From CAZUQP01 sp964622455 (GTDB taxonomy: Bacteria > Pseudomonadota > Gammaproteobacteria > DSM-16500): 22,522 bases of DNA. Made by a program: the position numbers and the translations under genes. The notes beneath the pieces were generated by a model that was not told where the DNA came from, made no database searches, and was given only the letters and a program-made list of their open reading frames with translations. The stretch covers positions 1 through 22,522 of the forward strand of contig CAZUQP010000002.1 in NCBI GenBank assembly GCA_964622455.1, read 5' to 3'. Positions 14,596-22,464 of the stretch are shown here, in pieces (position 1 is the first letter of the stretch; the number at the start of each line of letters is the position of its first letter).

Positions 14596-14624
14596 TTTAC
14601 GGTAATGTCAACGGCCCCTATAAT
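14596..14624 (+). promoter_or_regulatory. Promoter remaining upstream of the fucosidase pseudogene
   Basis: TTTACG (14596-14601), 17-nt spacer, perfect TATAAT (14619-14624), about 40 bp before the pseudogene start. It appears intact although the gene it served is broken. Confidence 0.55.
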
Positions 14625-14665
14625 TAATACACAAAAATTAGCGGGTTATTTACATAGAGATTGGC

Positions 14666-15110
14666 GTGAGAAATAATAATAAATTAATCAATCTATTATT
14701 GGCGTTATGTCTGATAAACGAACCCGCCTACGCTTATCAAGCCACCCATGATTCTATTAGCAAACAATCCATATCTGGGAAGCAGATCATGGTCCTGGTT
14801 ATTCATTTGGTTATAATCGCAATGAATATGAACATCCAGAACATTTTCTAACACTCGATCAAATCATTATAGATCTTGCTGATGTGGTCAGTAAAAATGG
14901 TAACTTATTATTAGCGATTGGCCCTGAGGCGGATGGCACTATTCCTGATTTAGAACAACAATTATTAATGGGAATGGGTGCATGGTTGAAAAAAATGGTG
15001 AAGCAATCTATGCAACACGTCCTTGGTGGTATGCCGAAGGATCGGCCAATTTGGGCACGCATCCGCTCGTCTTAAAAATTACGCCCGAGCCTTTACCTAA
15101 ACAACAAACT
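14666..15110 (+). pseudogene. Remnant of a secreted GH29 alpha-L-fucosidase
   Basis: Three pieces in different frames look like parts of one GH29 alpha-L-fucosidase. Piece 1 (14666, GTG start) encodes a signal peptide ending PAYA followed by YQATHDSISKQ, the mature N-terminus. Piece 2 (about 14768-14990), in another frame, encodes WEADHGPGYSFGYNRNEYE, then VDVVSKNGNLLL-like DVVSKNGNLLLAIGP, EADGTIP and GAWLKK, which are GH29 signatures. Piece 3 continues with NGEAIYATRPWWYAEGSA after a -1 shift in a run of seven A at about 14989. An intact enzyme is about 450 aa; most of the catalytic barrel, including the nucleophile region, is missing between pieces 1 and 2. The remnant ends around the convergent xthA gene. 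It cannot encode an active enzyme. Confidence 0.85.
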
Positions 15111-15879
15111 CTGCAAGCACCGGTGCATGATCTGAGGGACGTTCCCACGCACGCGGTGCTGGATCAATCACGCAGCGCTTACACTGATTAGCTAATGTTT
15201 TACTTGCGAGAATATGATCGATGCGCAAACCCATGTTGCGCTTCAACGCATTGGGAATACGATAATCCCACCAGCTATAAGATTCATCCGGCTGCTGAAA
15301 CAAACGAAAGCAATCCACAAAACCTAATGCTAAAAGCGTTTGAAATGCAGCACGTTCAGGTTCGCTAAATAATACCCGCCCTTGCCAAGCGTTTGGATCA
15401 TAAACATCATGATCAGTAGGCGCAATATTAAAATCCCCCAACACAATCACTTTCGAATATTGATTGAGCTCTGCTTTCAAAAAAAGAGTTAATTGCTTAA
15501 GCCACGTTAATTTATACTGATATTTTTCAGAAACAAGACTTTCTCCATTCGGCACATATAAATTAATGACACGCACATGATCCACAGTCACCGCTAACAT
15601 GCGGCGCCCCGGATCTTGCCAATCTGGAAAATCAGTGACTACTTCATTACCCGCCCTGTTTTTTATTAAAATAGCGACACCATTATAAGTTTTTTGTCCG
15701 CTCACAATTGCCTCATAACCCGCATCACGAATTTCATCATCAGGAAATTTTTCTGTGAGACATTTAATTTCCTGCAAAACAAGGACATCAGGCGCCACAC
15801 TTTTTAACCACGCCAAGACATGCGGCAAACGGACCCGCAGAGAATTCACATTCCAAGTTGCAATCGTAAATGATTTCAT
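15097..15879 (-). CDS. xthA: Exodeoxyribonuclease III / AP endonuclease
   Basis: Cleaves DNA at abasic sites and removes damaged 3' ends in base-excision repair. The 260-aa protein has the exonuclease-endonuclease-phosphatase fold motifs: ATWNVNSLR (Asn10), QEIK (Glu37), YVPNG (Tyr108), GDFNIAPTDHD (Asp149, Asn151), LRIDHIL (Asp221) and SDHAP (Asp250-His251), matching E. coli XthA (268 aa). I chose the ATG at 15879, which gives the family start MKSFTIATWN; it is separated from the glnA stop by one base. The ribosome binding site is poor, so translation may depend on coupling to glnA. Its 3' end abuts the fucosidase relic. Confidence 0.95.
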   Translation of the reverse strand: MKSFTIATWNVNSLRVRLPHVLAWLKSVAPDVLVLQEIKCLTEKFPDDEIRDAGYEAIVSGQKTYNGVAILIKNRAGNEVVTDFPDWQDPGRRMLAVTVDHVRVINLYVPNGESLVSEKYQYKLTWLKQLTLFLKAELNQYSKVIVLGDFNIAPTDHDVYDPNAWQGRVLFSEPERAAFQTLLALGFVDCFRLFQQPDESYSWWDYRIPNALKRNMGLRIDHILASKTLANQCKRCVIDPAPRAWERPSDHAPVLAEFVV

Positions 15880-15880
15880 A

Positions 15881-17287
15881 TTAGCCGCTAAAATACATAT
15901 CAAATTCGATAGGATGTGTCGTCATATTTAAGCGCGTCACTTCTTCCCGTTTAATTTGAACATAGGATTGAATTAAATCTTTGTTAAACACATTTCCTGC
16001 CAGCAAGAAATCATGGTCTTTTTCCAATGCACATAATGCTTCATCTAATGAAGAGGCAAGACTTGGCAGCGATTTCGCTTGTTTTTCTGGCAGATGATAA
16101 AGATCTTCATCCACTGCATCGCCCGGATGAATTTTATGTTGAATGCCATCTAATCCCGCCATTAACATGGCAGAAAAAGCAAGATAAGGATTCGCCAACG
16201 CATCTGGAAAACGCACTTCAATCCGCTTTTCTTTTTCGCTAAATACATGCGGAATACGAATGCCGGCCGAGCGATTACTTTCAGAATAAACCATCGTGAC
16301 CGGTGCTTCAAAACCGGGTACTAAGCGTTTATAACTATTGGTGCTTGGATTGGTAAATGCATTCAATGCACGCGCATGTTTAATAATACCGCCAATATAA
16401 TAAAGCGCGAGTTCTGATAATCCTGCATACGCATCACCTGCAAAAAGATTCTTATCGCCTCTCGCCAATGATTGATGACAATGTAAACCACTGCCATTAT
16501 CGCCGACCAGCGGTTTTGGCATGAAAGTCACTGTTTTCCCAAACGATTGGGCAACATTGTGTAAGACATATTTAAATATCAACATTTCATCCGCTTTCAC
16601 TAACAATGTGCTGTAGCGTGTCGTAATTTCATTTTGATTACTGGTGGCCACTTCATGATGATGCACTTCCGGAAATAATCCGACATCCATCAATGTCTTA
16701 CACATCATAGAACGTAAATCATGCGAAGAATCTACAGGCGGAACGGGAAAATAACCGCCTTTAATACGCGGACGATGCCCCATGTTGCCTTCTTCAAACA
16801 AAGTACCTGTATTCCAATCTGCTTCGTTAGAATCCACCTCATAAAAACAGCCGTTCATTGCAATGTTAAAGCGCACATCATCAAAAATAAAAAATTCGAC
16901 TTCTTGGCCAAAGTAACAAACATCTGAAACACCCGAATTTTTTAAATGCGCTTCAGCCCGTCTAGCAACAGCCCGCGGATCACGCGCATAAGCATCCCCT
17001 GTTGCGGGATCCAACACATCGCAACGAATAATTAAAGTAGAAATTTCACAAAAAGGATCTAAAACAGCTGTAGTCGTATCCGGTTTTAAAACCAAATCGG
17101 ATTTATTGATCATGCACCAGCCCGCGATTGATGATCCATCAAACACTTTGCCGTGCTTAAATAAATTATCATCCACTTTATTTTTGGGGATAGTAATGTG
17201 ATGTTCTTTGCCGCGCAAATCGCAAAAACGTAAATCGACAAACTCGACATGATGTTCTTCAAGCATTTTTTTGATATTGGCAGGCAT
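15881..17287 (-). CDS. glnA: Glutamine synthetase, type I
   Basis: Makes glutamine from glutamate, ammonia and ATP in the cytoplasm as a dodecamer. The 468-aa protein is as long as E. coli GlnA (469). Motifs: FDGSSIAGW near the N-terminus, EVEFFIFD, the GSGLHCHQSL segment, and NPSTNSYKRLVPGFEAP. Tyr397 in EDLYHLPEKQ matches exactly the tyrosine that is adenylylated in E. coli, so control by GlnE-type adenylylation is probable. GGAG lies 10 nt upstream of the ATG. No ntrBC genes lie beside it; instead xthA follows after one base, an unusual pair. Confidence 0.97.
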   Translation of the reverse strand: MPANIKKMLEEHHVEFVDLRFCDLRGKEHHITIPKNKVDDNLFKHGKVFDGSSIAGWCMINKSDLVLKPDTTTAVLDPFCEISTLIIRCDVLDPATGDAYARDPRAVARRAEAHLKNSGVSDVCYFGQEVEFFIFDDVRFNIAMNGCFYEVDSNEADWNTGTLFEEGNMGHRPRIKGGYFPVPPVDSSHDLRSMMCKTLMDVGLFPEVHHHEVATSNQNEITTRYSTLLVKADEMLIFKYVLHNVAQSFGKTVTFMPKPLVGDNGSGLHCHQSLARGDKNLFAGDAYAGLSELALYYIGGIIKHARALNAFTNPSTNSYKRLVPGFEAPVTMVYSESNRSAGIRIPHVFSEKEKRIEVRFPDALANPYLAFSAMLMAGLDGIQHKIHPGDAVDEDLYHLPEKQAKSLPSLASSLDEALCALEKDHDFLLAGNVFNKDLIQSYVQIKREEVTRLNMTTHPIEFDMYFSG

Positions 17288-17440
17288 AGATTAATCGCTC
17301 CATTGGCAGGCATTTTTATATCGGCGTATTCTAGCTTAGGAAATGAGCTGACAGCTATACTCTTGTTAAAGATTTTTAAATTGGCCAAGATAATACAATT
17401 CAGGTAATATGGCAGGCCATTTTGAGCGCAGGATCAGACA
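17288..17440. promoter_or_regulatory. Divergent promoter region of glnA and typA
   Basis: This 153-bp region must hold both promoters. For typA a weak pair is visible: TTGGCC (17381-17386), 18-nt spacer, TAATAT (17405-17410). For glnA, TAGAAT on the minus strand (17333-17328) is a possible -10 without a clear -35. I see no convincing sigma-54 (GG-N10-GC) element, though NtrC control is common for glnA. Confidence 0.35.
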
Positions 17441-19258
17441 GTGTCAGAACAATTACGCAATATTGCCATCATCGCCCATGTTGACCATGGCAAAACCACC
17501 TTGGTTGATAAGCTGCTTCAGCAAACTGCAAGCTTATCCAAAAAAGTCACTAACACTGAACGAGTGATGGACAGCAATGATTTAGAGCGTGAACGCGGCA
17601 TTACCATTCTTGCCAAAAATACTGCATTAAAGTGGAATAATTATCGTATTAACATCGTCGATACCCCAGGACATGCGGATTTTGGCGGCGAAGTCGAACG
17701 TATTTTATCCATGGTAGATTCTGTATTGCTCTTAGTCGATGCGGTCGATGGCCCCATGCCGCAAACCCGTTTTGTGACCCAAAAAGCATTTGCACAAGGC
17801 TTAAATCCTATTGTTGTGATTAATAAAATTGATAGGCCCGGTGCACGGCCTGATTGGGTAGTTGATCAAGTGTTTGACTTATTCGATAAACTGGGTGCGA
17901 CCGATAAACAACTCGATTTTCCAATTGTCTATACCTCTGCATTACTAGGATATGCAAAGTTAGATTTAAAAGATGAAAGCAGCGACATGAAACCTCTGTT
18001 TGAAACCATCGTCAATTGCGTGCCCGCACCTGATGTTGATCCAAATGGCGCTTTTCAAATGCAAATTAGTACCCTGGATTATTCAAGTTATGTCGGCATG
18101 ATTGGTATTGGGCGCATTAAACGCGGACAAGCAAAAACGAATTTGCCTATTACTGTTATTGATCGGGACGGCAAAACACGCCAAGGCCGAATTTTACAAG
18201 TGCTCGAATATTTAGGTTTAGAGCGAAGCGAAGTGGCAAGTGCCAATGCAGGCGACATTGTCGCAATTACCGGTATCGATGCCCTAAAAATTTCTGACAC
18301 ACTCTGCGATCCTGCCCATGTTGAAGCGCTTCCGCCATTAAGTGTGGATGAACCGACCGTCAGCATGACATTTCAAGTAAACACATCACCTTTCGCGGGC
18401 AAAGAAGGAAAGTTTGTCACCAGCCGCAAAATTCGTGAACGCTTGGAGCAAGAATTATTACATAACGTTGCATTACGCGTTGAAGATACGGCAGATCCTG
18501 ACAAATTTAAAGTATCCGGTCGCGGGGAGCTGCATTTATCTATTTTAATTGAAAACATGCGGCGCGAAGGTTTCGAATTGGCTGTCTCACGCCCTGAAGT
18601 CATCACGAAAAAAGTGAATGGTGAAATTCACGAACCCTATGAAACCATGACCGTTGATATTGAAACCACACATCAAGGCGCCATTATGGAACAATTGGGC
18701 AGCCGCCGCGGTGATTTGAAAAATATGATGTCTGATGATAAAGGCCGCGTGCGTCTTGATTATGTTATCCCTGCGCGCGCACTCATTGGTTTTCATACTG
18801 AATTTTTAACGATGACATCAGGCACAGGACTTTTGCATCATGTATTCAGTCATTATGGTCCTGCTGTCAAAGGTGAATTTGCGCAACGACAAAATGGTGT
18901 TTTAATTGCAAACCAGCAAGGTGTTGCGCTCGCTTACGCTTTGTGGAATTTACAAGAACGTGGCCGCATGATTATCGGGCCGCAAACAGAAGTGTATGAA
19001 GGCATGGTCGTGGGCATTCACACGCGTGACAATGATCTCGTTGTGAATGTGTGCAAGGCAAAACAGCTTACGAACATTCGTGCAGCGGGTTCTGATGAAA
19101 ATATTTTATTAACACCGCCCATCAAAATGTCACTAGAACAAGCGCTTGAATTTATTGATGATGATGAACTTGTTGAAATTACGCCGGGAACCATTCGGAT
19201 CCGTAAAAAATTTCTAAAAGAACATGAGCGCAAGCGATCGTCTAAAACGACAGATTAA
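17441..19258 (+). CDS. typA: Ribosome-associated GTPase BipA (TypA)
   Basis: Translation-factor GTPase of the EF-G/LepA group, which binds ribosomes and helps 50S assembly and growth at low temperature or under stress. The 605-aa protein matches the family length. G motifs: AHVDHGKT (12-19), RERGITI (50-56), DTPGH (74-78), NKID (128-131). The later GRGELHLSILIENMRREGFE and the C-terminal RRGDLKNM and LIGFHTEFLTMTSGTG are BipA signatures. The start codon is GTG with AGGA about 7 nt upstream, giving MSEQLRNIAIIAHVDHG. The last 4 bp overlap the convergent gene that follows. Confidence 0.96.
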   Translation: MSEQLRNIAIIAHVDHGKTTLVDKLLQQTASLSKKVTNTERVMDSNDLERERGITILAKNTALKWNNYRINIVDTPGHADFGGEVERILSMVDSVLLLVDAVDGPMPQTRFVTQKAFAQGLNPIVVINKIDRPGARPDWVVDQVFDLFDKLGATDKQLDFPIVYTSALLGYAKLDLKDESSDMKPLFETIVNCVPAPDVDPNGAFQMQISTLDYSSYVGMIGIGRIKRGQAKTNLPITVIDRDGKTRQGRILQVLEYLGLERSEVASANAGDIVAITGIDALKISDTLCDPAHVEALPPLSVDEPTVSMTFQVNTSPFAGKEGKFVTSRKIRERLEQELLHNVALRVEDTADPDKFKVSGRGELHLSILIENMRREGFELAVSRPEVITKKVNGEIHEPYETMTVDIETTHQGAIMEQLGSRRGDLKNMMSDDKGRVRLDYVIPARALIGFHTEFLTMTSGTGLLHHVFSHYGPAVKGEFAQRQNGVLIANQQGVALAYALWNLQERGRMIIGPQTEVYEGMVVGIHTRDNDLVVNVCKAKQLTNIRAAGSDENILLTPPIKMSLEQALEFIDDDELVEITPGTIRIRKKFLKEHERKRSSKTTD

Positions 19259-21777
19259 ACCTTCCTATGTTTCTTATTATCTTCGCTGGGCGATGATCGT
19301 ATCATTGTCACTTTAGTAGCATGATGAAACATTTTTTGCGTAACGACCGTTGGTTTTTGTTTTGCAGGTAACTCAAGAGAACTGACTTTATGTTTAAGTT
19401 TATGTGGAGCGTATTTTTCGCCTATTTGCCCAACAAACGGAGCGCCCGGAATAGAAAGAAACTTAAATTTCCCAAGGCATTTAGGATCTCCGCCGCCCGT
19501 ATCGGCAATACATGCAAGCATTGCTGCATGGGAAAAAGCATTATCGTTGACACGCTGACTTAATGTAGTGTCTTTAAGATGTTTTGAATGATAATCTTCT
19601 GGCAGCAAATTTCCATCGGTTGCAAGCGTATCAATTAGTAAACGCACCACCCATGTTCGATCATTACCGCTTTTACACCCGACACTGGTCATCATGCCAA
19701 GTAATCTTTGTAAATTCGCTTCATACGCATGAAAAATGGCTGCTTTTTCAGGTTTTCGATATTCACCTGAGTAATATAATTCATCCATATAAAATTTTAA
19801 TGTGCACGCAGCAATATTAGTTAGAAATTCCGTGATATTTTGCTTTTTTTCCTCTGAGGCATTTTTATCGTCTAATCCTTTTGAAATTTTTTCTGCAATT
19901 TTTGAATCGCGTAATACGTTTATTGCGGTCTCAATATTTCTTTTATTTTGATTCCATTTTTCTTTTAAATCAGTCTCAAGACTTAACGCATCAGCATTTA
20001 TTTTTTTGTATCTTCCCTCAATTAAATCTCTACGTTTCTCTATTTCTTTTTCCAAAAGGATTTGTTCGTTATGAAGATCTTGTATAGCAATTTTTTTTGC
20101 TCGAATATCTTCACTCTTATTTGGATCCAACATTTTTAATGTTGTTATGTGTTTTAAGTTCCCTACATACCGAGATACTAATTGATGAAATCCGGAAAGA
20201 GCTTTTGCTTTGATTTTTTCTTCCGAAGCTATTTTGACTTTAAGTTGTTCTTTAAGATATTTTTTTTCGGGATCATCATCTGCCTTTTCATGTAGTTCGC
20301 CAAGTCTTTTATTAATCTTTTTAATAGATTGCCTAATGACCGATAATCCCTTCGCATATTGCTGTACATATTGTTGCGCAGCAGATATTTCTAATTTTTT
20401 TTCGTCTAAAGATTGATATTGCTCTTGAAGAGGTTTTATTACCGATGCAATTTCTGATGGAATAACACCTGGGGTTTGCATTTCCCGAAGAACATCCGAT
20501 AAATGAAGATAAGCTCGTCGATTTTCTTTTTCAACAACTTGAAGACCTGAAACCATACTCCCTTGCTCGCCCAACTTATTAATACCCGCATTCATTAAAC
20601 TGGCTTGCACAGAAACCGGAACCTCACGGCCGTTTAAGTTTAATATCAAAGTGCTCTGATCAATTAACTGCACTGCCCTTACAGCAAATCCATAAGCAGT
20701 TGCTTGATTTTCAATGTTCCATGCATTTGAAGTGAGTAATTGATAATTCCAATGAATATCCATCGGCATGTCTAATTCTTCAGGAGAACGTCCGTGCTGC
20801 CTGATTCTCGCATGTTCCGTAATGATATCTACTGCATGAAGATACGTGCAGGCTAAATCCGTCACATTTTTTTGATGAAGATCTGTTTTGCTAATTGTGT
20901 CAGGTGCAAGGGATGCATGTTTTAAATAAAAACTTTTTACCGCGCACTTTCTGTTTGCTTCTTTTTCTTCTTCAATAACACCTGCAAACGCCGCGCTCAA
21001 GTTAGCAGCGCTTTGTCCTCTTTTTTTATCATGTGCTGTAACTCGTGCCGCTTCTTCATAAGTAAACATTTTCGTCGCAAGATTAAACGTAAGAATATTC
21101 GTTGAATTAGATCGGATATCTTCTGACTTTTTAATCAGTTCTTTAGCAAATGTATGCGGTTCTACTGGGCTTTTATTTAATCTTTGTTGATATAATTTTT
21201 CGATTGTTTGTTCTATCGCTTGTTTTACAAACTTTTCGGATACTTGTTCAGTGAAATTAGCTTTTATTTCATCGGGTGGGGTTTCTTTTCCCATTTTTTT
21301 TAATTCAGCGTGCTCAACAACGGATTCTGATTCTACCTGACGTAATGCAGATTGCGCTTGCTTATCAATGTCTTGATATATTTTTGTTTCAATTTCTTGA
21401 GCCGCTTTTGAATCAACATATCCTAACTGTTCTGCTGATTTACAAAGCGATTTTATCTTTTCATGAATCATGATAGCGGTAGGTGAAGATTTGGCAGAAC
21501 TTTCTTTATAAAAATAAAGAGTAGCGCCTTTTTCTAATGCATCAGGAAATTTTTGTTGAATATCCGCAAACTCTTTATTTTCTTTAATTACCTCAGGCGT
21601 AATTTCAAGCGTTGCAATGCCTTGCGCATCATACATGTCTTCTTTTATTCTATCTTTCCCATACGAATAAAGCGCTGTCACGCCTTCGCCAATTTTAGCT
21701 TCGGCTGCAGCGATTTCTTTGCGGGCTTGTGCATGACTATTGGTGTTGGTGTCTTTTATTTTTCGCGGGGCGGCCAT
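19255..21777 (-). CDS. Putative type IV effector: CX5R phosphoinositide phosphatase-like protein
   Basis: An 840-aa protein not assignable to a named gene. Its C-terminal part holds CKSGNDRT (Cys701 to Thr708), a CX5R phosphatase loop very like CKSGKDRT of the SopB/IpgD and INPP4-type phosphoinositide phosphatases. After it come RLLIDTLATDG and AFSHAAMLACIADTGGGDPKC. Cys701 would be the nucleophile and Arg707 the phosphate-binding residue. The central part (about 445-525 and 549-649) is rich in Lys and Glu with heptad-like coiled-coil stretches. There is no signal peptide. I chose the ATG at 21777, with GAGGAG 10 nt upstream; an ATG six codons earlier has no ribosome binding site. Two PmrA-like boxes lie upstream. 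A host-directed Dot/Icm effector acting on phosphoinositides is the best inference. The loop Asn705 (usually Lys) and Trp709 (usually Gly) are departures. Confidence 0.65.
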   Translation of the reverse strand: MAAPRKIKDTNTNSHAQARKEIAAAEAKIGEGVTALYSYGKDRIKEDMYDAQGIATLEITPEVIKENKEFADIQQKFPDALEKGATLYFYKESSAKSSPTAIMIHEKIKSLCKSAEQLGYVDSKAAQEIETKIYQDIDKQAQSALRQVESESVVEHAELKKMGKETPPDEIKANFTEQVSEKFVKQAIEQTIEKLYQQRLNKSPVEPHTFAKELIKKSEDIRSNSTNILTFNLATKMFTYEEAARVTAHDKKRGQSAANLSAAFAGVIEEEKEANRKCAVKSFYLKHASLAPDTISKTDLHQKNVTDLACTYLHAVDIITEHARIRQHGRSPEELDMPMDIHWNYQLLTSNAWNIENQATAYGFAVRAVQLIDQSTLILNLNGREVPVSVQASLMNAGINKLGEQGSMVSGLQVVEKENRRAYLHLSDVLREMQTPGVIPSEIASVIKPLQEQYQSLDEKKLEISAAQQYVQQYAKGLSVIRQSIKKINKRLGELHEKADDDPEKKYLKEQLKVKIASEEKIKAKALSGFHQLVSRYVGNLKHITTLKMLDPNKSEDIRAKKIAIQDLHNEQILLEKEIEKRRDLIEGRYKKINADALSLETDLKEKWNQNKRNIETAINVLRDSKIAEKISKGLDDKNASEEKKQNITEFLTNIAACTLKFYMDELYYSGEYRKPEKAAIFHAYEANLQRLLGMMTSVGCKSGNDRTWVVRLLIDTLATDGNLLPEDYHSKHLKDTTLSQRVNDNAFSHAAMLACIADTGGGDPKCLGKFKFLSIPGAPFVGQIGEKYAPHKLKHKVSSLELPAKQKPTVVTQKMFHHATKVTMIRSSPSEDNKKHRKV

Positions 21778-21842
21778 GGACTGATATCTCCTCATTATTG
21801 AGATGAGCGTCCCTGCTGCCGAACACTATTAAAGTATACGCT

Positions 21843-21881
21843 ATTTTAAGCGTAAGCAAATACTCTTAACAAATCATTAAC
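21843..21881 (-). promoter_or_regulatory. PmrA-like box 1 and promoter of the CX5R protein gene
   Basis: On the minus strand GTTAATGATTTGTTAAGAGT (21881-21862) has two TTAA cores 11 bp apart, as in the PmrA box. Its second half overlaps a possible -35 TTGTTA (21872-21867), followed after 18 nt by TAAAAT (21848-21843). Overlap of activator site and -35 is what is described for PmrA-controlled promoters. Confidence 0.5.
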
Positions 21882-21935
21882 AAAAGTGAACATATTATTT
21901 CTTAAAAAAATAATAGAAAAACCAATGCATTATAC

Positions 21936-21955
21936 GCTATTAAGAAATCATTAAT
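21936..21955 (-). promoter_or_regulatory. PmrA-like box 2 upstream of the CX5R protein gene
   Basis: On the minus strand ATTAATGATTTCTTAATAGC: two TTAAT units 11 bp apart. Its TTAATGATTT is shared with box 1, which lies 74 bp closer to the gene on the same strand. It lies about 90 bp upstream of the divergent small secreted protein gene, so it could also serve that gene. Confidence 0.45.
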
Positions 21956-22046
21956 GTCTCGCTCATAAAACATTAAGCGTCATTTTGTATGATTTAGAGT
22001 AATAAAAATAATTCTATTACTTGACTCTAAAACGAGGGGATAGTTA

Positions 22047-22424
22047 ATGAAAAAATTCTTAAGTTTAATGCTGGGAATTATTTCGCTAAATAATGTCGCA
22101 TACGCAGACGATACATTTGCTAACTTAGTGATTAAAATGAATGGTGCAGGAAACAATAACACATATTTCTTATGTGTTGAGGAAGGTGTGGGTTGCGTCA
22201 GTATTGAAGCGGCTAACCACGGAAGAATATACCCCTTAAATCCCGGCACAGTAGAAAATATTGTCTTAATTAATACAAGAACATTGCGAGAATATCCAAC
22301 GCCTTTACCTGCTTCTTGTGCAAAACCTGTAAACGCTAATCAAACGCTTACGATGAAAGGGAGTATTGTAAAAGAAGCGAATGACAAAGTTTATATTCGC
22401 GATTTGAAATGTTCGGTGGGATAA
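22047..22424 (+). CDS. Small exported cysteine-containing protein, function unknown
   Basis: A 125-aa protein with a clear Sec signal peptide: MKKFLSLMLGIISLNNVAYA, with cleavage probably after AYA-DD. The mature part of about 105 residues has four cysteines (about 43, 50, 90 and 122), which could form two disulfides, and looks beta-rich (LVIKMNGAGNNN, TLTMKGSIV, KVYIRDLKC). I do not recognise a named family. GAGGGG lies about 8 nt upstream of the ATG. It is divergent from the CX5R protein gene and shares its upstream region with the PmrA-like boxes. Its stop codon touches the A-run that encodes the U-tract of the opposing rRNA terminator. Periplasmic or secreted location is predicted; function is unknown. 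Confidence 0.75.
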   Translation: MKKFLSLMLGIISLNNVAYADDTFANLVIKMNGAGNNNTYFLCVEEGVGCVSIEAANHGRIYPLNPGTVENIVLINTRTLREYPTPLPASCAKPVNANQTLTMKGSIVKEANDKVYIRDLKCSVG

Positions 22425-22453
22425 AAAACCCCCGATAGGTGCTATCGAGGGTT
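22423..22453 (-). terminator. Intrinsic terminator of the rRNA operon
   Basis: Read on the minus strand, a 12-bp stem (22453-22442 with 22438-22427, loop of 3 nt, one G-T wobble at the sixth pair) is followed by a run of T (complement of 22428-22423). It lies 11 nt after the 5S rRNA 3' end, so it ends the rRNA operon. Its T-run overlaps the last two bases of the opposing gene's stop codon. Confidence 0.9.
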
Positions 22454-22464
22454 AGGGGTATGAA

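Noticed and set aside
14859..15191. Small separate ORFs in the rpmE-xthA gap
   Set aside because: They are fragments of one broken GH29 fucosidase, or its complement, rather than independent small genes.
21995..22029. Possible leader hairpin or riboswitch before the small secreted protein
   Set aside because: TAGAGT/ACTCTA and AGTAATA/TATTACT can pair, but the two pairings exclude each other, are AT-rich and weak, and match no riboswitch class I know.
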